64,000 nt of DNA, from the NCBI GenBank assembly GCA_038319025.1, contig JBBQCW010000010.1, positions 1 through 64,000 on the forward strand, written 5' to 3'. The notes below the pieces were generated by a model that was given only the letters and a program-made list of their open reading frames with translations, did not search any database and had not been told where the DNA came from. How positions within the stretch are numbered: position 1 is the first letter of the stretch; the number at the start of each line of letters is the position of its first letter. This DNA is from JBBQCW01 sp038319025. Lineage in GTDB: Bacteria > Actinomycetota > Thermoleophilia > Solirubrobacterales > Solirubrobacteraceae. The position numbers and the translations under genes were made by a program. Of this stretch, positions 25,608 to 33,353 are shown piece by piece.

Positions 25608-27215
25608 CTACCTCGGGCAGGGCCAGCCGGTGACGAGGCTCCGATATGCGGACGCCTCGATCCGGGGCGTGTTGGATCCGGATTTGAACAGCGAGCTGTC
25701 CCACCCGGGCGTCCCGGGCACCAAGTGGTAGTAGTTGAAGCCCACGACCCGTGATCGCCACGTCGGTGACCGGCAGAGCGCGGCCACGAACGACTCGAAG
25801 GCGGTCGGCCTCATCGCCGGGTCGCCATTGGCGTCCAGCGCCATGGACGGCCTGTCGTTCTGCGAGTACAGCTCACCCTGCTCGGTGAGCCAGATCTTGG
25901 CGGTGGGAGGGAGGGCGGCGGCGAAGCGGTCCAACGACATGGTCCCACCTGTCGCGACGTCGCGGTAGTCGTGCATCGCGTACACGGGCCACGCAGCGAG
26001 GCCGTCGGCGCCCAAGTCGTTGACGTAGTCCACATACCAACCGTCCGCGAACGACCAGTCACCATGCGAGGCGAAGTCGCCGGCCGTGATGTGCGTGCGA
26101 TCAAAACTCCCGCAGAACGAGCGCATGACGTCGTACAGGGCGTTGGTGTACCAGCCGGCCATAAGCGCGCCCCAGTGTCCGGCCGCACCCGCAAAAAGAT
26201 CCCGATCGCCGTCGGCGTAACTCGGGCGCGTAGTCCACATCGTGGTCGGCTGGGTCTTCCAGTCCGGCTCGTTCCACGGTGCCAGGTAGCCGTGACACAC
26301 ACGACTGCGAAGTGGCTCGGTGGAGAACCAATGATCCAGCACCGCCCTGACGCTCTCGATGTACTGGGGAGCCGTCGGCAACGGGTCGGCGAGCGCACAC
26401 TGCGCCTTCGACGTTGCATCCCACGTCGGCTCACAGTGCGCCCGGTACCACGTCTCGTCATGACCGCCCCGAGCGCGCACGTGCTCGAAGCTGAGCATCG
26501 GTACCAAGGCAGGGTGCGCGGTGAGGACGCGGACAAACGCGGTGAGGACGTCGTTCGAACTCCAGTCGTGGGAGGTGACGGTGCGCGTGAATCTCATCGG
26601 GCGGCCCACCTGGGCCACGTCCCAGGGCACGATCAGGCGCGCGGCAAACGCGGCCGGGGCACCCTGCAACTGTTCGAAGTACTGCTGCAGGCCGGCGAGC
26701 TCCGGATGCCGCGGATCCGGCAGCGCGACGAGGGCCCAAGCCTGGTCGCTTACCCCGTAAAGCTTCGCTTTGGCGGTCGCGCTGACGTTCGCGGTGGCCG
26801 CCGCCGCGGGAGGCGCAGCTGCCGCCGCGGCGCCGGCCGGCGGCAGCCCCGCCACCAGCACGTGCCGGTCGACCGTCGTGACGTCTCCACGGGCAGTCGT
26901 GGTGCTGATCCGGATGACGTTGTCGCCGGCGTGGAGGTTGGCCACTTGGGCCCGAACCGTCCGTGTCTGCTGACACACCGTCGTGCAGGTGGAGCGGTAA
27001 GGGGTACCGGCCGAATCCCAGTCGGGGATGCCCGGGGCGGACACGGACACCGCTCTCACGCCGGACTGCGCGTCGCGGACGGTGATGGCGATCGTCCCTT
27101 CGTGCTCGAGCGTCGCGCCCGGGGGGCCGAGAGTCACCGAGGGTGCCACCGCGGCGCCTCCGCGGCCGGCGCGATCGCCAGATCCCGTGCGCGTGAACAA
27201 GAACGCAGTCAACAC
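25608..27215 (-). CDS. Extracellular clan GH-A-like glycoside hydrolase with beta-domain
   Basis: 535 residues from GTG 27215. Residues about 25-120 look like a beta-sandwich (Ig/Big-like) domain, then an Ala/Pro linker, then a TIM-barrel-like domain. LAPWNEPDW (Glu316) fits the Asn-Glu-Pro acid/base motif and KIWLTEQGE (Glu445) the nucleophile of clan GH-A enzymes. The nearer 31270 protein has the same pair. Oddly, a good membrane/signal segment is encoded in frame just upstream (27216-27251), but that stretch has no ATG, GTG or TTG back to an in-frame stop at 27336; an ATC at 27252-27254, preceded by AGGGG, is the only near-start. The true N-terminus is therefore unclear. Confidence 0.75.
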   Translation of the reverse strand: MLTAFLFTRTGSGDRAGRGGAAVAPSVTLGPPGATLEHEGTIAITVRDAQSGVRAVSVSAPGIPDWDSAGTPYRSTCTTVCQQTRTVRAQVANLHAGDNVIRISTTTARGDVTTVDRHVLVAGLPPAGAAAAAAPPAAAATANVSATAKAKLYGVSDQAWALVALPDPRHPELAGLQQYFEQLQGAPAAFAARLIVPWDVAQVGRPMRFTRTVTSHDWSSNDVLTAFVRVLTAHPALVPMLSFEHVRARGGHDETWYRAHCEPTWDATSKAQCALADPLPTAPQYIESVRAVLDHWFSTEPLRSRVCHGYLAPWNEPDWKTQPTTMWTTRPSYADGDRDLFAGAAGHWGALMAGWYTNALYDVMRSFCGSFDRTHITAGDFASHGDWSFADGWYVDYVNDLGADGLAAWPVYAMHDYRDVATGGTMSLDRFAAALPPTAKIWLTEQGELYSQNDRPSMALDANGDPAMRPTAFESFVAALCRSPTWRSRVVGFNYYHLVPGTPGWDSSLFKSGSNTPRIEASAYRSLVTGWPCPR

Positions 27216-27267
27216 GACGGCGCATACCGCGCCGATGACGACGGCGAGTCGGATACGCCCTGAGCCC

Positions 27268-27972
27268 CTAACGGTCCACCGGCACCGTCCGCAGGCCCGC
27301 CGCCGCGATGGTTTCGAGCACCATGGGCAGCGCCTCTACCGTACGGGCGTACGAATCCTTGGCGCTGTAGTCGTCGGCGTCGTGAAGCAGCAGCACGTCG
27401 CCGGCCGTGAGGCCTTCAGTGACCTCGGCGGCGACGGCGGCCGGCGTGATGTGCCGGCGCCAGTCGTGCCCCCAGCGTGACCAGAGCACGGGCTCCCACC
27501 CACGCGCGCGGACCGCCCTGAGCCCGGGGACCGAGTAGATCCCGTACGGCGCCCGGTGCAGCGATGCGTGCTCGCCGACCGTCTCGCTCGCCCGGGCCAG
27601 GTCGTCGCGGATCGTTGCGCGCGACAGGCGCAACAGGCAGCGATGCCGATCCCCGTGGATCGCCACGGCGTGGCCGGCGGCGCGAACCTCATCCAGCAGA
27701 GTGCCGGTGCGGCGCACCTGCTCACCGACGACGAAGAACGTGGCTTGCACGTCGTGGGCGCGCAGGATCTCCAGCACCGCCGGCGTCCCGATCGGGTGCG
27801 GGCCGTCATCAAAGGTGAGTGCCACACCGCCATCGCTTGCCGCGGCGGGCGATAGGGTGCGGCGCGTGCCGAGCACCCCCGCCACCGCAGGAACGATCGG
27901 AGCCAACGCGGGCGCTGTCCATGCGGCGACGCCGAGGCCGGCGGCCGCGATGAGAGGGCGAGTAGGGGACAC
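27268..27972 (-). CDS. Polysaccharide deacetylase-like protein (NodB fold)
   Basis: 234 residues with an N-terminal hydrophobic segment (about 8-35). NodB motifs: LTFDDGPHP near 52, AIHGDRH (variant of the metal-binding His-x3-His) near 101, HRAPYG near 139 and LLLHDADDY near 194. Compared with the other two deacetylases here it is shorter and motif 4 reads LWSRWGHDW, so substrate or activity may differ. It begins at GTG 27972, divergent from the transporter gene by 6 bp, and its stop lies about 50 bp before the GH-A gene start, so the two are probably co-transcribed. Confidence 0.83.
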   Translation of the reverse strand: MSPTRPLIAAAGLGVAAWTAPALAPIVPAVAGVLGTRRTLSPAAASDGGVALTFDDGPHPIGTPAVLEILRAHDVQATFFVVGEQVRRTGTLLDEVRAAGHAVAIHGDRHRCLLRLSRATIRDDLARASETVGEHASLHRAPYGIYSVPGLRAVRARGWEPVLWSRWGHDWRRHITPAAVAAEVTEGLTAGDVLLLHDADDYSAKDSYARTVEALPMVLETIAAAGLRTVPVDR

Positions 27973-27978
27973 GCCCCG

Positions 27979-28899
27979 ATGGTGTCACGGATGAGCGCTA
28001 CTACGGATGTCGTGATCGGCGTGATCGCTGCGGCGTGTGCCGGCGCCTGCATCGACGGTGCGGTCGCCTTCCAGGCGGAGGAGGCCGAGCAGGTATCCGG
28101 GGAGCACTCGCTGCGCCCATCGCTGTTCCTGGAACTTTTCCGTCGCCCCCGCTGGCTGGCGGCCACCGGAGCGCAGATCCTGGGCGCGGGCCTACAGGTG
28201 TTTGCGCTGACCCTCGCCCCGCTCACCCTTGTGCAACCCACGCTCGCGATGGGCCTGATCGTGCTGCTCATGATCAGCTCGGTAAAGATGCACCACAACG
28301 TGGCCCCCGTCACCTGGGCGGCGGTGGGAGCCATCATCGTCGGGGTGACCCTGCTCGCCCTGGTTGCGCCGGCGCACACCACGATCGAGCCGGAAACCTG
28401 GGAGATCATGCTCGTCACGGTCGTCCTCATCGCGCCGATGGTGGTCGTCCAGGTCGTCGGCGCCGCGCGCGCCGGAGCGCTCGGGCTGATCGTCGGCGCC
28501 GGTTGCGGCATCTCCCTGGCGGCCATCGCCGCCAAGCTCATCAGCGACGAACTGGTCGGGGGCACCGTCGTCCACACCCTCCCGTACCTCGCGATGGCGG
28601 GCATCGGCGTCTACGGCGGGCAACTCATCGATATGACCGCTTTGCAGAGTTTTGGCGCGACGCGCATCGGCCCGCCGATATTTGCGTTGGAGATCGCCAT
28701 CCCGGTCGCGCTCGCGCCGCTGTTGTTCAACGAGCACTGGGATCAGCCGTTCCTGGTTGTCCTTGGCCTGCTGATCGTGCTCGCCGCCGGATGGACCATC
28801 AGCCGCGCGGAGGCGGTCGCGCAACTGGAGGACGAGGGGGCGGCGCCCGCTCCGGCCACCGGCTCAACCGACGCGACTCAGCACGACATCCGCGGCTGA
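27979..28899 (+). CDS. DMT/EamA-like membrane transporter
   Basis: 306 residues with about nine to ten hydrophobic helices, a short N-terminal loop and a polar tail. The repeat-like layout, with a first half ending in LVQPTLAMGLIVLLMISS and a second half with FALEIAIPVALAPLLFNEHW, fits the drug/metabolite transporter superfamily (also NIPA-like proteins), which move metabolites or cations. Start ATG 27979 or ATG 27991; neither has a good ribosome site. The last 36 bp overlap the convergent glycosyltransferase gene. Substrate unknown. Confidence 0.75.
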   Translation: MVSRMSATTDVVIGVIAAACAGACIDGAVAFQAEEAEQVSGEHSLRPSLFLELFRRPRWLAATGAQILGAGLQVFALTLAPLTLVQPTLAMGLIVLLMISSVKMHHNVAPVTWAAVGAIIVGVTLLALVAPAHTTIEPETWEIMLVTVVLIAPMVVVQVVGAARAGALGLIVGAGCGISLAAIAAKLISDELVGGTVVHTLPYLAMAGIGVYGGQLIDMTALQSFGATRIGPPIFALEIAIPVALAPLLFNEHWDQPFLVVLGLLIVLAAGWTISRAEAVAQLEDEGAAPAPATGSTDATQHDIRG

Positions 28900-29958
28900 G
28901 GGCAGCGCGGCGTACACGGGCTGCCACGGCTCGCGCGGGTCGACCAGGGAGCGGCGCAACGCGGCCCGCAGTTGCTCACCGTCGTGCGCGACCTGCGCCA
29001 GCCCGAACCGCTCGTAGGCGCGGTTATTGGCGCGCAGATGGCCGACCCCCCAGCCGTAGGAGATCACGTGCGCGCCGCGGATCTGCGCCTCCAGCGCGGT
29101 GAGGCCGGCGGTGGAATGGATCAGCACGTCGGCCGCCGCGAAGATCTCGCTGATCTGATCGGTGAAGCCGAGTACCTGCACCTGCGGCGTAGCCACGAAC
29201 CGCGCGCGCAGGCGATTGGCCACCGGTTCGTTGCGGCCGCAGAGGACGAGCACGGCGACAGCGCCCACGTCGACGGCCGCCTCCACCGCGCCATCCAGAT
29301 CCCCCACGCCCCACCCGCCGCCGGACACGGCGACGATGCCTCCCTCGGCCGGAACCCCCAGCCGGGCGCGGGCGTCGGCGCGCTCGCACGGCTCCTCGAA
29401 GACGGCGCGGGTGATGCCCCGCACGTGAAGGATCTCGGTGGCCGGCCCGGCGTACCGGCGCACCTCCTCGGTGGATTCGGCGTGGATGATCAGGTGCACG
29501 TCGACGCCTGGCTGGGCCCAGTAGCGCAGCGCGCTGAGGTCGCTGATCGCAGAGATGATGGGAACCGGCTCGATCTGGCCGGTCGCGCGCAGATGGGTAA
29601 GGATCGGGTTGGCGCCGGGGTAGGTCGTGACGATCACGTCGGGCCGGAACGAGTTCACCGCGCGGCCGACACCGGGCGCAGCCAGCCGTGCGCCGATACG
29701 CTCAAAAACCTTCGCGGCCGGCCCCCACCCGACGTTCAGTGCGTACTCGATCTCGTACAGGCGCCAGTGCGGGCCGACCGCACGCGCCGCCGCAGCGTGG
29801 ACCCGATCGCGCACAAACGGTCCAGCGACCTCGAACGTGTCGATCACCTCGACGACGGCATCCGGGGCGCGCGTGCTGATGCCCTCGGCGATCACGCGGG
29901 CAGGTAGATCGTGGCCTTCGCCGAGGTCGGCGGTGAGGATGAGAATGCGGGGCGCCAT
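28864..29958 (-). CDS. GT28/MGDG-synthase-like glycosyltransferase
   Basis: 364 residues of the GT-B fold. The N-terminus ILTADLGEGHDLPAR matches the Gly-x-Gly-His acceptor-side loop of MGDG synthases and MurG-like enzymes. VIVTTYPGANPIL and the C-terminal nucleotide-sugar site VSGGGWGVG, VLCGRNEPV and HSTAGLTALEAQIRGAHVISYG are typical. It probably transfers a sugar to a lipid or undecaprenyl-type acceptor at the inner membrane face. The ATG at 29958 gives the usual start. The 3' end overlaps the transporter gene. Confidence 0.85.
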   Translation of the reverse strand: MAPRILILTADLGEGHDLPARVIAEGISTRAPDAVVEVIDTFEVAGPFVRDRVHAAAARAVGPHWRLYEIEYALNVGWGPAAKVFERIGARLAAPGVGRAVNSFRPDVIVTTYPGANPILTHLRATGQIEPVPIISAISDLSALRYWAQPGVDVHLIIHAESTEEVRRYAGPATEILHVRGITRAVFEEPCERADARARLGVPAEGGIVAVSGGGWGVGDLDGAVEAAVDVGAVAVLVLCGRNEPVANRLRARFVATPQVQVLGFTDQISEIFAAADVLIHSTAGLTALEAQIRGAHVISYGWGVGHLRANNRAYERFGLAQVAHDGEQLRAALRRSLVDPREPWQPVYAALPSAADVVLSRVG

Positions 29959-30003
29959 GCGTGGGGAATGGTAGGCGGCGGGTGGGCTGCGAGAATCCCC
30001 GGC

Positions 30004-30342
30004 ATGGATCGCCGCCTCGCCCTCCGCGCCGGACTCGTGCAACTAGCCGCCGTCGCGGTGCTGGGTCTCGTGCTCGGCCTCACCCTCGGCCACCACTTCT
30101 TCGCCGACAACGGCTGGTGGGCCGGCCCCGGTGCGTGGTTCGCCTGCGCGGCCCTCACCGCCACGGTCGTCGGACTGCCCATCGGCCCGGTGCTGATCGG
30201 CGCCTCGCTGGCGGGCATCCCCAGCGCGCTGGCCACGGCGCTCGGGCTGCACTGGGAAGGCGCGTTGCTGGCGATCATCCTGTTCGGCTTGTGGTGCGGG
30301 CGCCTGGGCGTGGATCGGCAACTCATCGAGGAGATCGTCTGA
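30004..30342 (+). CDS. Small membrane protein, unknown
   Basis: 112 residues with three to four hydrophobic helices (LVQLAAVAVLGLVLGLTLGHHFF, WFACAALTATVVGLPIGPVLIGASLAG, GALLAIILFGLWCG) and a polar ending. No family recognised. The next gene begins inside its stop (TGATG), so it is translationally coupled to the SDR. It lies divergent from the glycosyltransferase. Confidence 0.7.
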   Translation: MDRRLALRAGLVQLAAVAVLGLVLGLTLGHHFFADNGWWAGPGAWFACAALTATVVGLPIGPVLIGASLAGIPSALATALGLHWEGALLAIILFGLWCGRLGVDRQLIEEIV

Positions 30343-31097
30343 TGGATCTGAACATCGCCGGGCGACGCGCCCTTGTGCTTGGTGCCTCGTCCGGGCTGGG
30401 CCGGGCGAGCGCCGGCGTGCTGGTGGCTGAGGGTGCCCTCGTCGCGGTCGCCTCGCGGTCTGCCGAACGAATCGAGGAAGCCGGCGCCGCCGTGGGTGCC
30501 GCCGCCGCGCTCGCCTTCGACGTGGGCGATCTGGACGGCGTGCCGGCGTTCGTCGCGCAGGTGGAGACGGTGCTCGGCGGCCCGCTCGACATCCTCGTCT
30601 GTAACACCGGCGGCCCACCCGCCGGGCCCGACGCGCTCGGCTTCCCGCGGTCGGCCTGGGTCGACGCCCATCGCGATCTCGTGCTCGCGCCGGTGGCTTT
30701 TTTGGAGGCCGTGGTCCCCGGAATGCGTGAGCGCGGTTGGGGGCGGGTGGTCAATATCGTGTCCACCGCGGCGCGCGAGCCGAACCCGGCGCTCGTGCTC
30801 TCCAACAGCCATCGCGCCGCAGCACTGGCCACGTTCAAGACGGTCAGCGACCAGGTCGCGAGGGACGGGGTGACCGTCAACAGCGTGCTGCCGGGGCTTA
30901 TCGGGACCGATCGACTGACCGCACTGCTCGGCTCCACCGAGGCGATCGAGGCCGCGGCCGCGGCCGCTGTCCCCACCGGGCGTGTAGGCACCCCAGACGA
31001 GTTTGGGTCGGTGGTCGGCTTCCTCTGCTCGGCTCAGGCGAGCTACGTAACCGGCGTCGCGATCGCGGTCGACGGCGGGCGTTCGCGGGCGGTCTGA
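30342..31097 (+). CDS. Atypical SDR-family protein lacking the catalytic tyrosine
   Basis: 251 residues with a classical SDR Rossmann core: LVLGASSGLGRAS (cofactor site), CNTGGPPAGPD in place of NNAG, VNIVSTAA (Ser region), VNSVLPGLIGTDR and the C-terminal YVTGVAIAVDGG. Where Tyr-x3-Lys should stand it reads LSNSHRAAALATFKTV, with no Tyr. This matches a known divergent branch of 3-oxoacyl-ACP-reductase-like SDRs with NTGGPP and SNxxR signatures. Activity cannot be assumed. Coupled to the small membrane protein upstream by a TGATG overlap. Confidence 0.85.
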   Translation: MDLNIAGRRALVLGASSGLGRASAGVLVAEGALVAVASRSAERIEEAGAAVGAAAALAFDVGDLDGVPAFVAQVETVLGGPLDILVCNTGGPPAGPDALGFPRSAWVDAHRDLVLAPVAFLEAVVPGMRERGWGRVVNIVSTAAREPNPALVLSNSHRAAALATFKTVSDQVARDGVTVNSVLPGLIGTDRLTALLGSTEAIEAAAAAAVPTGRVGTPDEFGSVVGFLCSAQASYVTGVAIAVDGGRSRAV

Positions 31098-31269
31098 GAA
31101 CAGTCTCAACTCGGTCCCGAACCGCAAAATCTGGTCAACTTGGCTGACCTGAAGCATTACGGTGCTGCCATGGACCAACTCCGCCAAAAGATCACGCCGA
31201 GTCTGTGGTTCGACACGCAATGGCGGACAACCGACTCCCGTCGAGCCGATGGCCCGCTACCCTGGCCGC

Positions 31270-32190
31270 ATGAAAAGGCTGTTCCTGTCGGCGCTGATGG
31301 CCGTGCTGCTGGTGCCGGCGTCGGCCCAGGCCCTGACCCCGCAGCAGATCTTCGGCATCCAGGATCAGCTCTCAGTGAGCATGTTTGGCGACGCACGCTT
31401 TCAAGCGCTGAAGGTCGGGGCCAGCCGCATGAACGTGGACTGGAGGATCGCGTCGACGCCATCGCCCGCACGCAATCGGTTGGACGCCTGGTACGCGGCT
31501 GTCCAAGCCAGCCATCTGAAGGCGCTACTCAGCCTCGAAGGCTTCCAGCAGACCCACATCCCCACGAACGCTGAGTACCGGCAGGCCTTTCTGGCGCTTC
31601 GCAGCAGGTATCCCGCGATCACCGAGTTCAGTGCGTGGAACGAGGCCAACCACCCGACGCAGCCGTTGCGCGGGCACCCCAAGGACGCGGCACGACTGGC
31701 CAAGCTGTCGGTGGACCTGTGCCCAGGTTGCCAGATCGTCGGCCTGACTCTGGTGATGAGCCCCACGTTCCAGCGGGACATCCAATACGCAGCCGCCTTC
31801 CAATCCGCGCTCTCCCCTCGGTACCGGCGCAAGCTCATCTGGGGCCTTCACGTGTACGCCGACCAAAACCGCAACACGGACGTCCGCCTGCACGCGTTCA
31901 TCCGTTCCTTCCCTCGGGGGAAGATCTGGTTGACCGAGTCCGCTGCTTGGGCGCAGTTCGCGCCACCTACATGGCAGTTCAACCTGAAACGCCAGGCCAA
32001 GGCGACCGCAACGGTCTTTCGCACCGCCGTGCGCTACCGCAAGCGCGTTGCCCGGCTCTACTGGTTCCAATGGCAGGGGACCGCAGAGACCGACCATGCA
32101 GTGCGGTGGGACTCGGGGCTGATCAGCGCCGGTGGATCGTCGCGGCCTGCGTATCGGGTGGCGCTGGCCGAGCGGTTCAAAACGCGCTGA
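31270..32190 (+). CDS. Secreted clan GH-A-like glycoside hydrolase
   Basis: 306 residues with a clear signal peptide (MKRLFLSALMAVLLVPASAQA). The mature chain looks like a TIM barrel: FSAWNEANHP (Glu125, acid/base position) and KIWLTESAAW (Glu223, nucleophile position) are the two clan GH-A glutamates, with GLHVYAD and RLYWFQWQG as barrel strands. It resembles the catalytic half of the protein at 25608. Expected to cleave or remodel a polysaccharide outside the cell; substrate unknown. The 172 bp before it contain no recognised gene. Confidence 0.78.
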   Translation: MKRLFLSALMAVLLVPASAQALTPQQIFGIQDQLSVSMFGDARFQALKVGASRMNVDWRIASTPSPARNRLDAWYAAVQASHLKALLSLEGFQQTHIPTNAEYRQAFLALRSRYPAITEFSAWNEANHPTQPLRGHPKDAARLAKLSVDLCPGCQIVGLTLVMSPTFQRDIQYAAAFQSALSPRYRRKLIWGLHVYADQNRNTDVRLHAFIRSFPRGKIWLTESAAWAQFAPPTWQFNLKRQAKATATVFRTAVRYRKRVARLYWFQWQGTAETDHAVRWDSGLISAGGSSRPAYRVALAERFKTR

Positions 32191-32212
32191 TCTGGCCGGC
32201 CCCGTACGACGA

Positions 32213-32239
32213 CCGGCGGGCTCGTAGTGAGCCCGCCGG
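32213..32239. terminator. Perfect 11-bp stem terminator
   Basis: CCGGCGGGCTC (32213-32223) pairs perfectly with GAGCCCGCCGG (32229-32239) around GTAGT. It lies between the convergent glycoside-hydrolase and lipoprotein genes and probably serves both. Confidence 0.75.
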
Positions 32240-32278
32240 GGTTGATGTCGTGTCGTGCGCCGGTACGGCGCAGATGGT

Positions 32279-32959
32279 TTATGAGGGGAGGGCGACCGTG
32301 ATCTTGGCGATGCCGATCACGAGGCCTTCCTTGAGCGCGCTGATCTTGAACGTCTTGTTGAGCAGGTCGGCGGCGACGCCTTCGAGCTTCACAGTGGTGC
32401 CTTCAAGCACGGCCTCGGTCTTGGCAGCGTTGACCTGCAGCGGCTTCAGGGTCGAGCCGTCGAGGATGAACAGCGGGGCCGACGGTACGGCGACCTTGCC
32501 GTTGACCGAAACCTTGCCGCTGAGCACCGAAGTGCCCGGATCGACGACGAAGTCGGTCAATTCGACCTTCGTGCCACCGGCGGTCAGGGAAAGGCCGGAA
32601 CCGTTGTGCTCGATCTTGCCCTGCACGTACGGGCGCAGAGGCATCTTGGGGTCGTAGTAGGTCACGTTGCCGCCCGTGATCGGGAAGGACGCGACGCCGG
32701 CCTTGGAGATGGAGGCGGAGCCGACCGGGGCCGGCGCAACCTTCAGGCTCGTGAGGGCCGAAACGAAGCCCGGGTCAAGTGTGACCTGCGTCTGCACGCC
32801 GGTCAGGGCGTCGATCTGGGCGACCGGCTTCTGGGCCGCCTGGGTGGTTGTGGCTGGGGTGCTGGTGGACGAATCGGACTTGCTGCTGCCGCAGGCGCTG
32901 ACGCCGACGGTCAGAAGGGCAAGGACGCCGACAATGGAGAAGAATCGCTTTGTGTTCAT
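32279..32959 (-). CDS. Putative lipoprotein, possibly HtaA-like beta domain
   Basis: 226 residues with a lipobox (VGVSACG, Cys near 20) and a Ser/Thr/Ala linker, so anchored outside the membrane. The mature part is beta-rich with repeated short Gly turns: FPITGGNVTYYD, KIEHNGSGLSLTAGGTKVELTDF, VDPGTSVLSGKVSVNG. The I-x-H-x-G-x-G-L-x-L pattern recalls HtaA/HtaA-like domains of actinobacteria (some bind heme), but no heme-binding residue pattern is certain, so this is tentative. Start ATG 32959. It stands alone, with the terminator hairpin 40 bp past its stop. Confidence 0.65.
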   Translation of the reverse strand: MNTKRFFSIVGVLALLTVGVSACGSSKSDSSTSTPATTTQAAQKPVAQIDALTGVQTQVTLDPGFVSALTSLKVAPAPVGSASISKAGVASFPITGGNVTYYDPKMPLRPYVQGKIEHNGSGLSLTAGGTKVELTDFVVDPGTSVLSGKVSVNGKVAVPSAPLFILDGSTLKPLQVNAAKTEAVLEGTTVKLEGVAADLLNKTFKISALKEGLVIGIAKITVALPS

Positions 32960-33092
32960 GGTGGTGTATTCGCGCCAACCGTGAAGACGGATCATGGAGG
33001 GCGAGAACGGCTCCGACGATCAGCCCGGACACCAGGATCGGCCGGCGGCTCAGAAATGCGCCCGCGAATCTCCCTACAGCCGTCAGTAGTAG

Positions 33093-33164
33093 TACCCCCA
33101 GGGGGAATCGAACCCCCGCTACCAGCGTGAAAGGCTGGCGTGCTAACCGCTACACCATGGGGGC
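33093..33164 (-). tRNA. tRNA-Glu (anticodon TTC)
   Basis: 72-nt cloverleaf on the minus strand: acceptor GCCCCCA with TGGGGGT, anticodon stem CCAGC/GCTGG around CTTTCAC, T arm GGGGG TTCGATT CCCCC, discriminator A73. CCA not encoded. Confidence 0.95.
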
Positions 33165-33238
33165 GGGCGGTCCGAGCAGTGTACGAACGTTGGGGCGGAT
33201 GAGGATGGCCGCCGGAGCGTCGGTAGCCTGCGGGACGC

Positions 33239-33310
33239 GGGCTGCTAGCTCAATGGCAGAGCACACGCCTTTTAAGCGTTGAGATCCGGGTTCGAGCCCC
33301 GGGCGGCCCA
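33239..33310 (+). tRNA. tRNA-Lys (anticodon TTT)
   Basis: 72-nt cloverleaf: acceptor GGGCTGC with GCGGCCC, anticodon loop CTTTTAA, T arm CCGGG TTCGAGC CCCGG, discriminator A73. The first pair of the anticodon stem (C27 and T43) is a mismatch; otherwise the fold is normal. CCA not encoded. Confidence 0.92.
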
Positions 33311-33353
33311 TATAGCGCCTCGCTGGAGGGGTTCCCGGTGATTCTCCCCCACC

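Noticed and set aside
33093..33310. Integration (att) site at the tRNA-Glu/tRNA-Lys pair
   Set aside because: No integrase, no duplicated tRNA 3' end and no change in gene type are seen around them.
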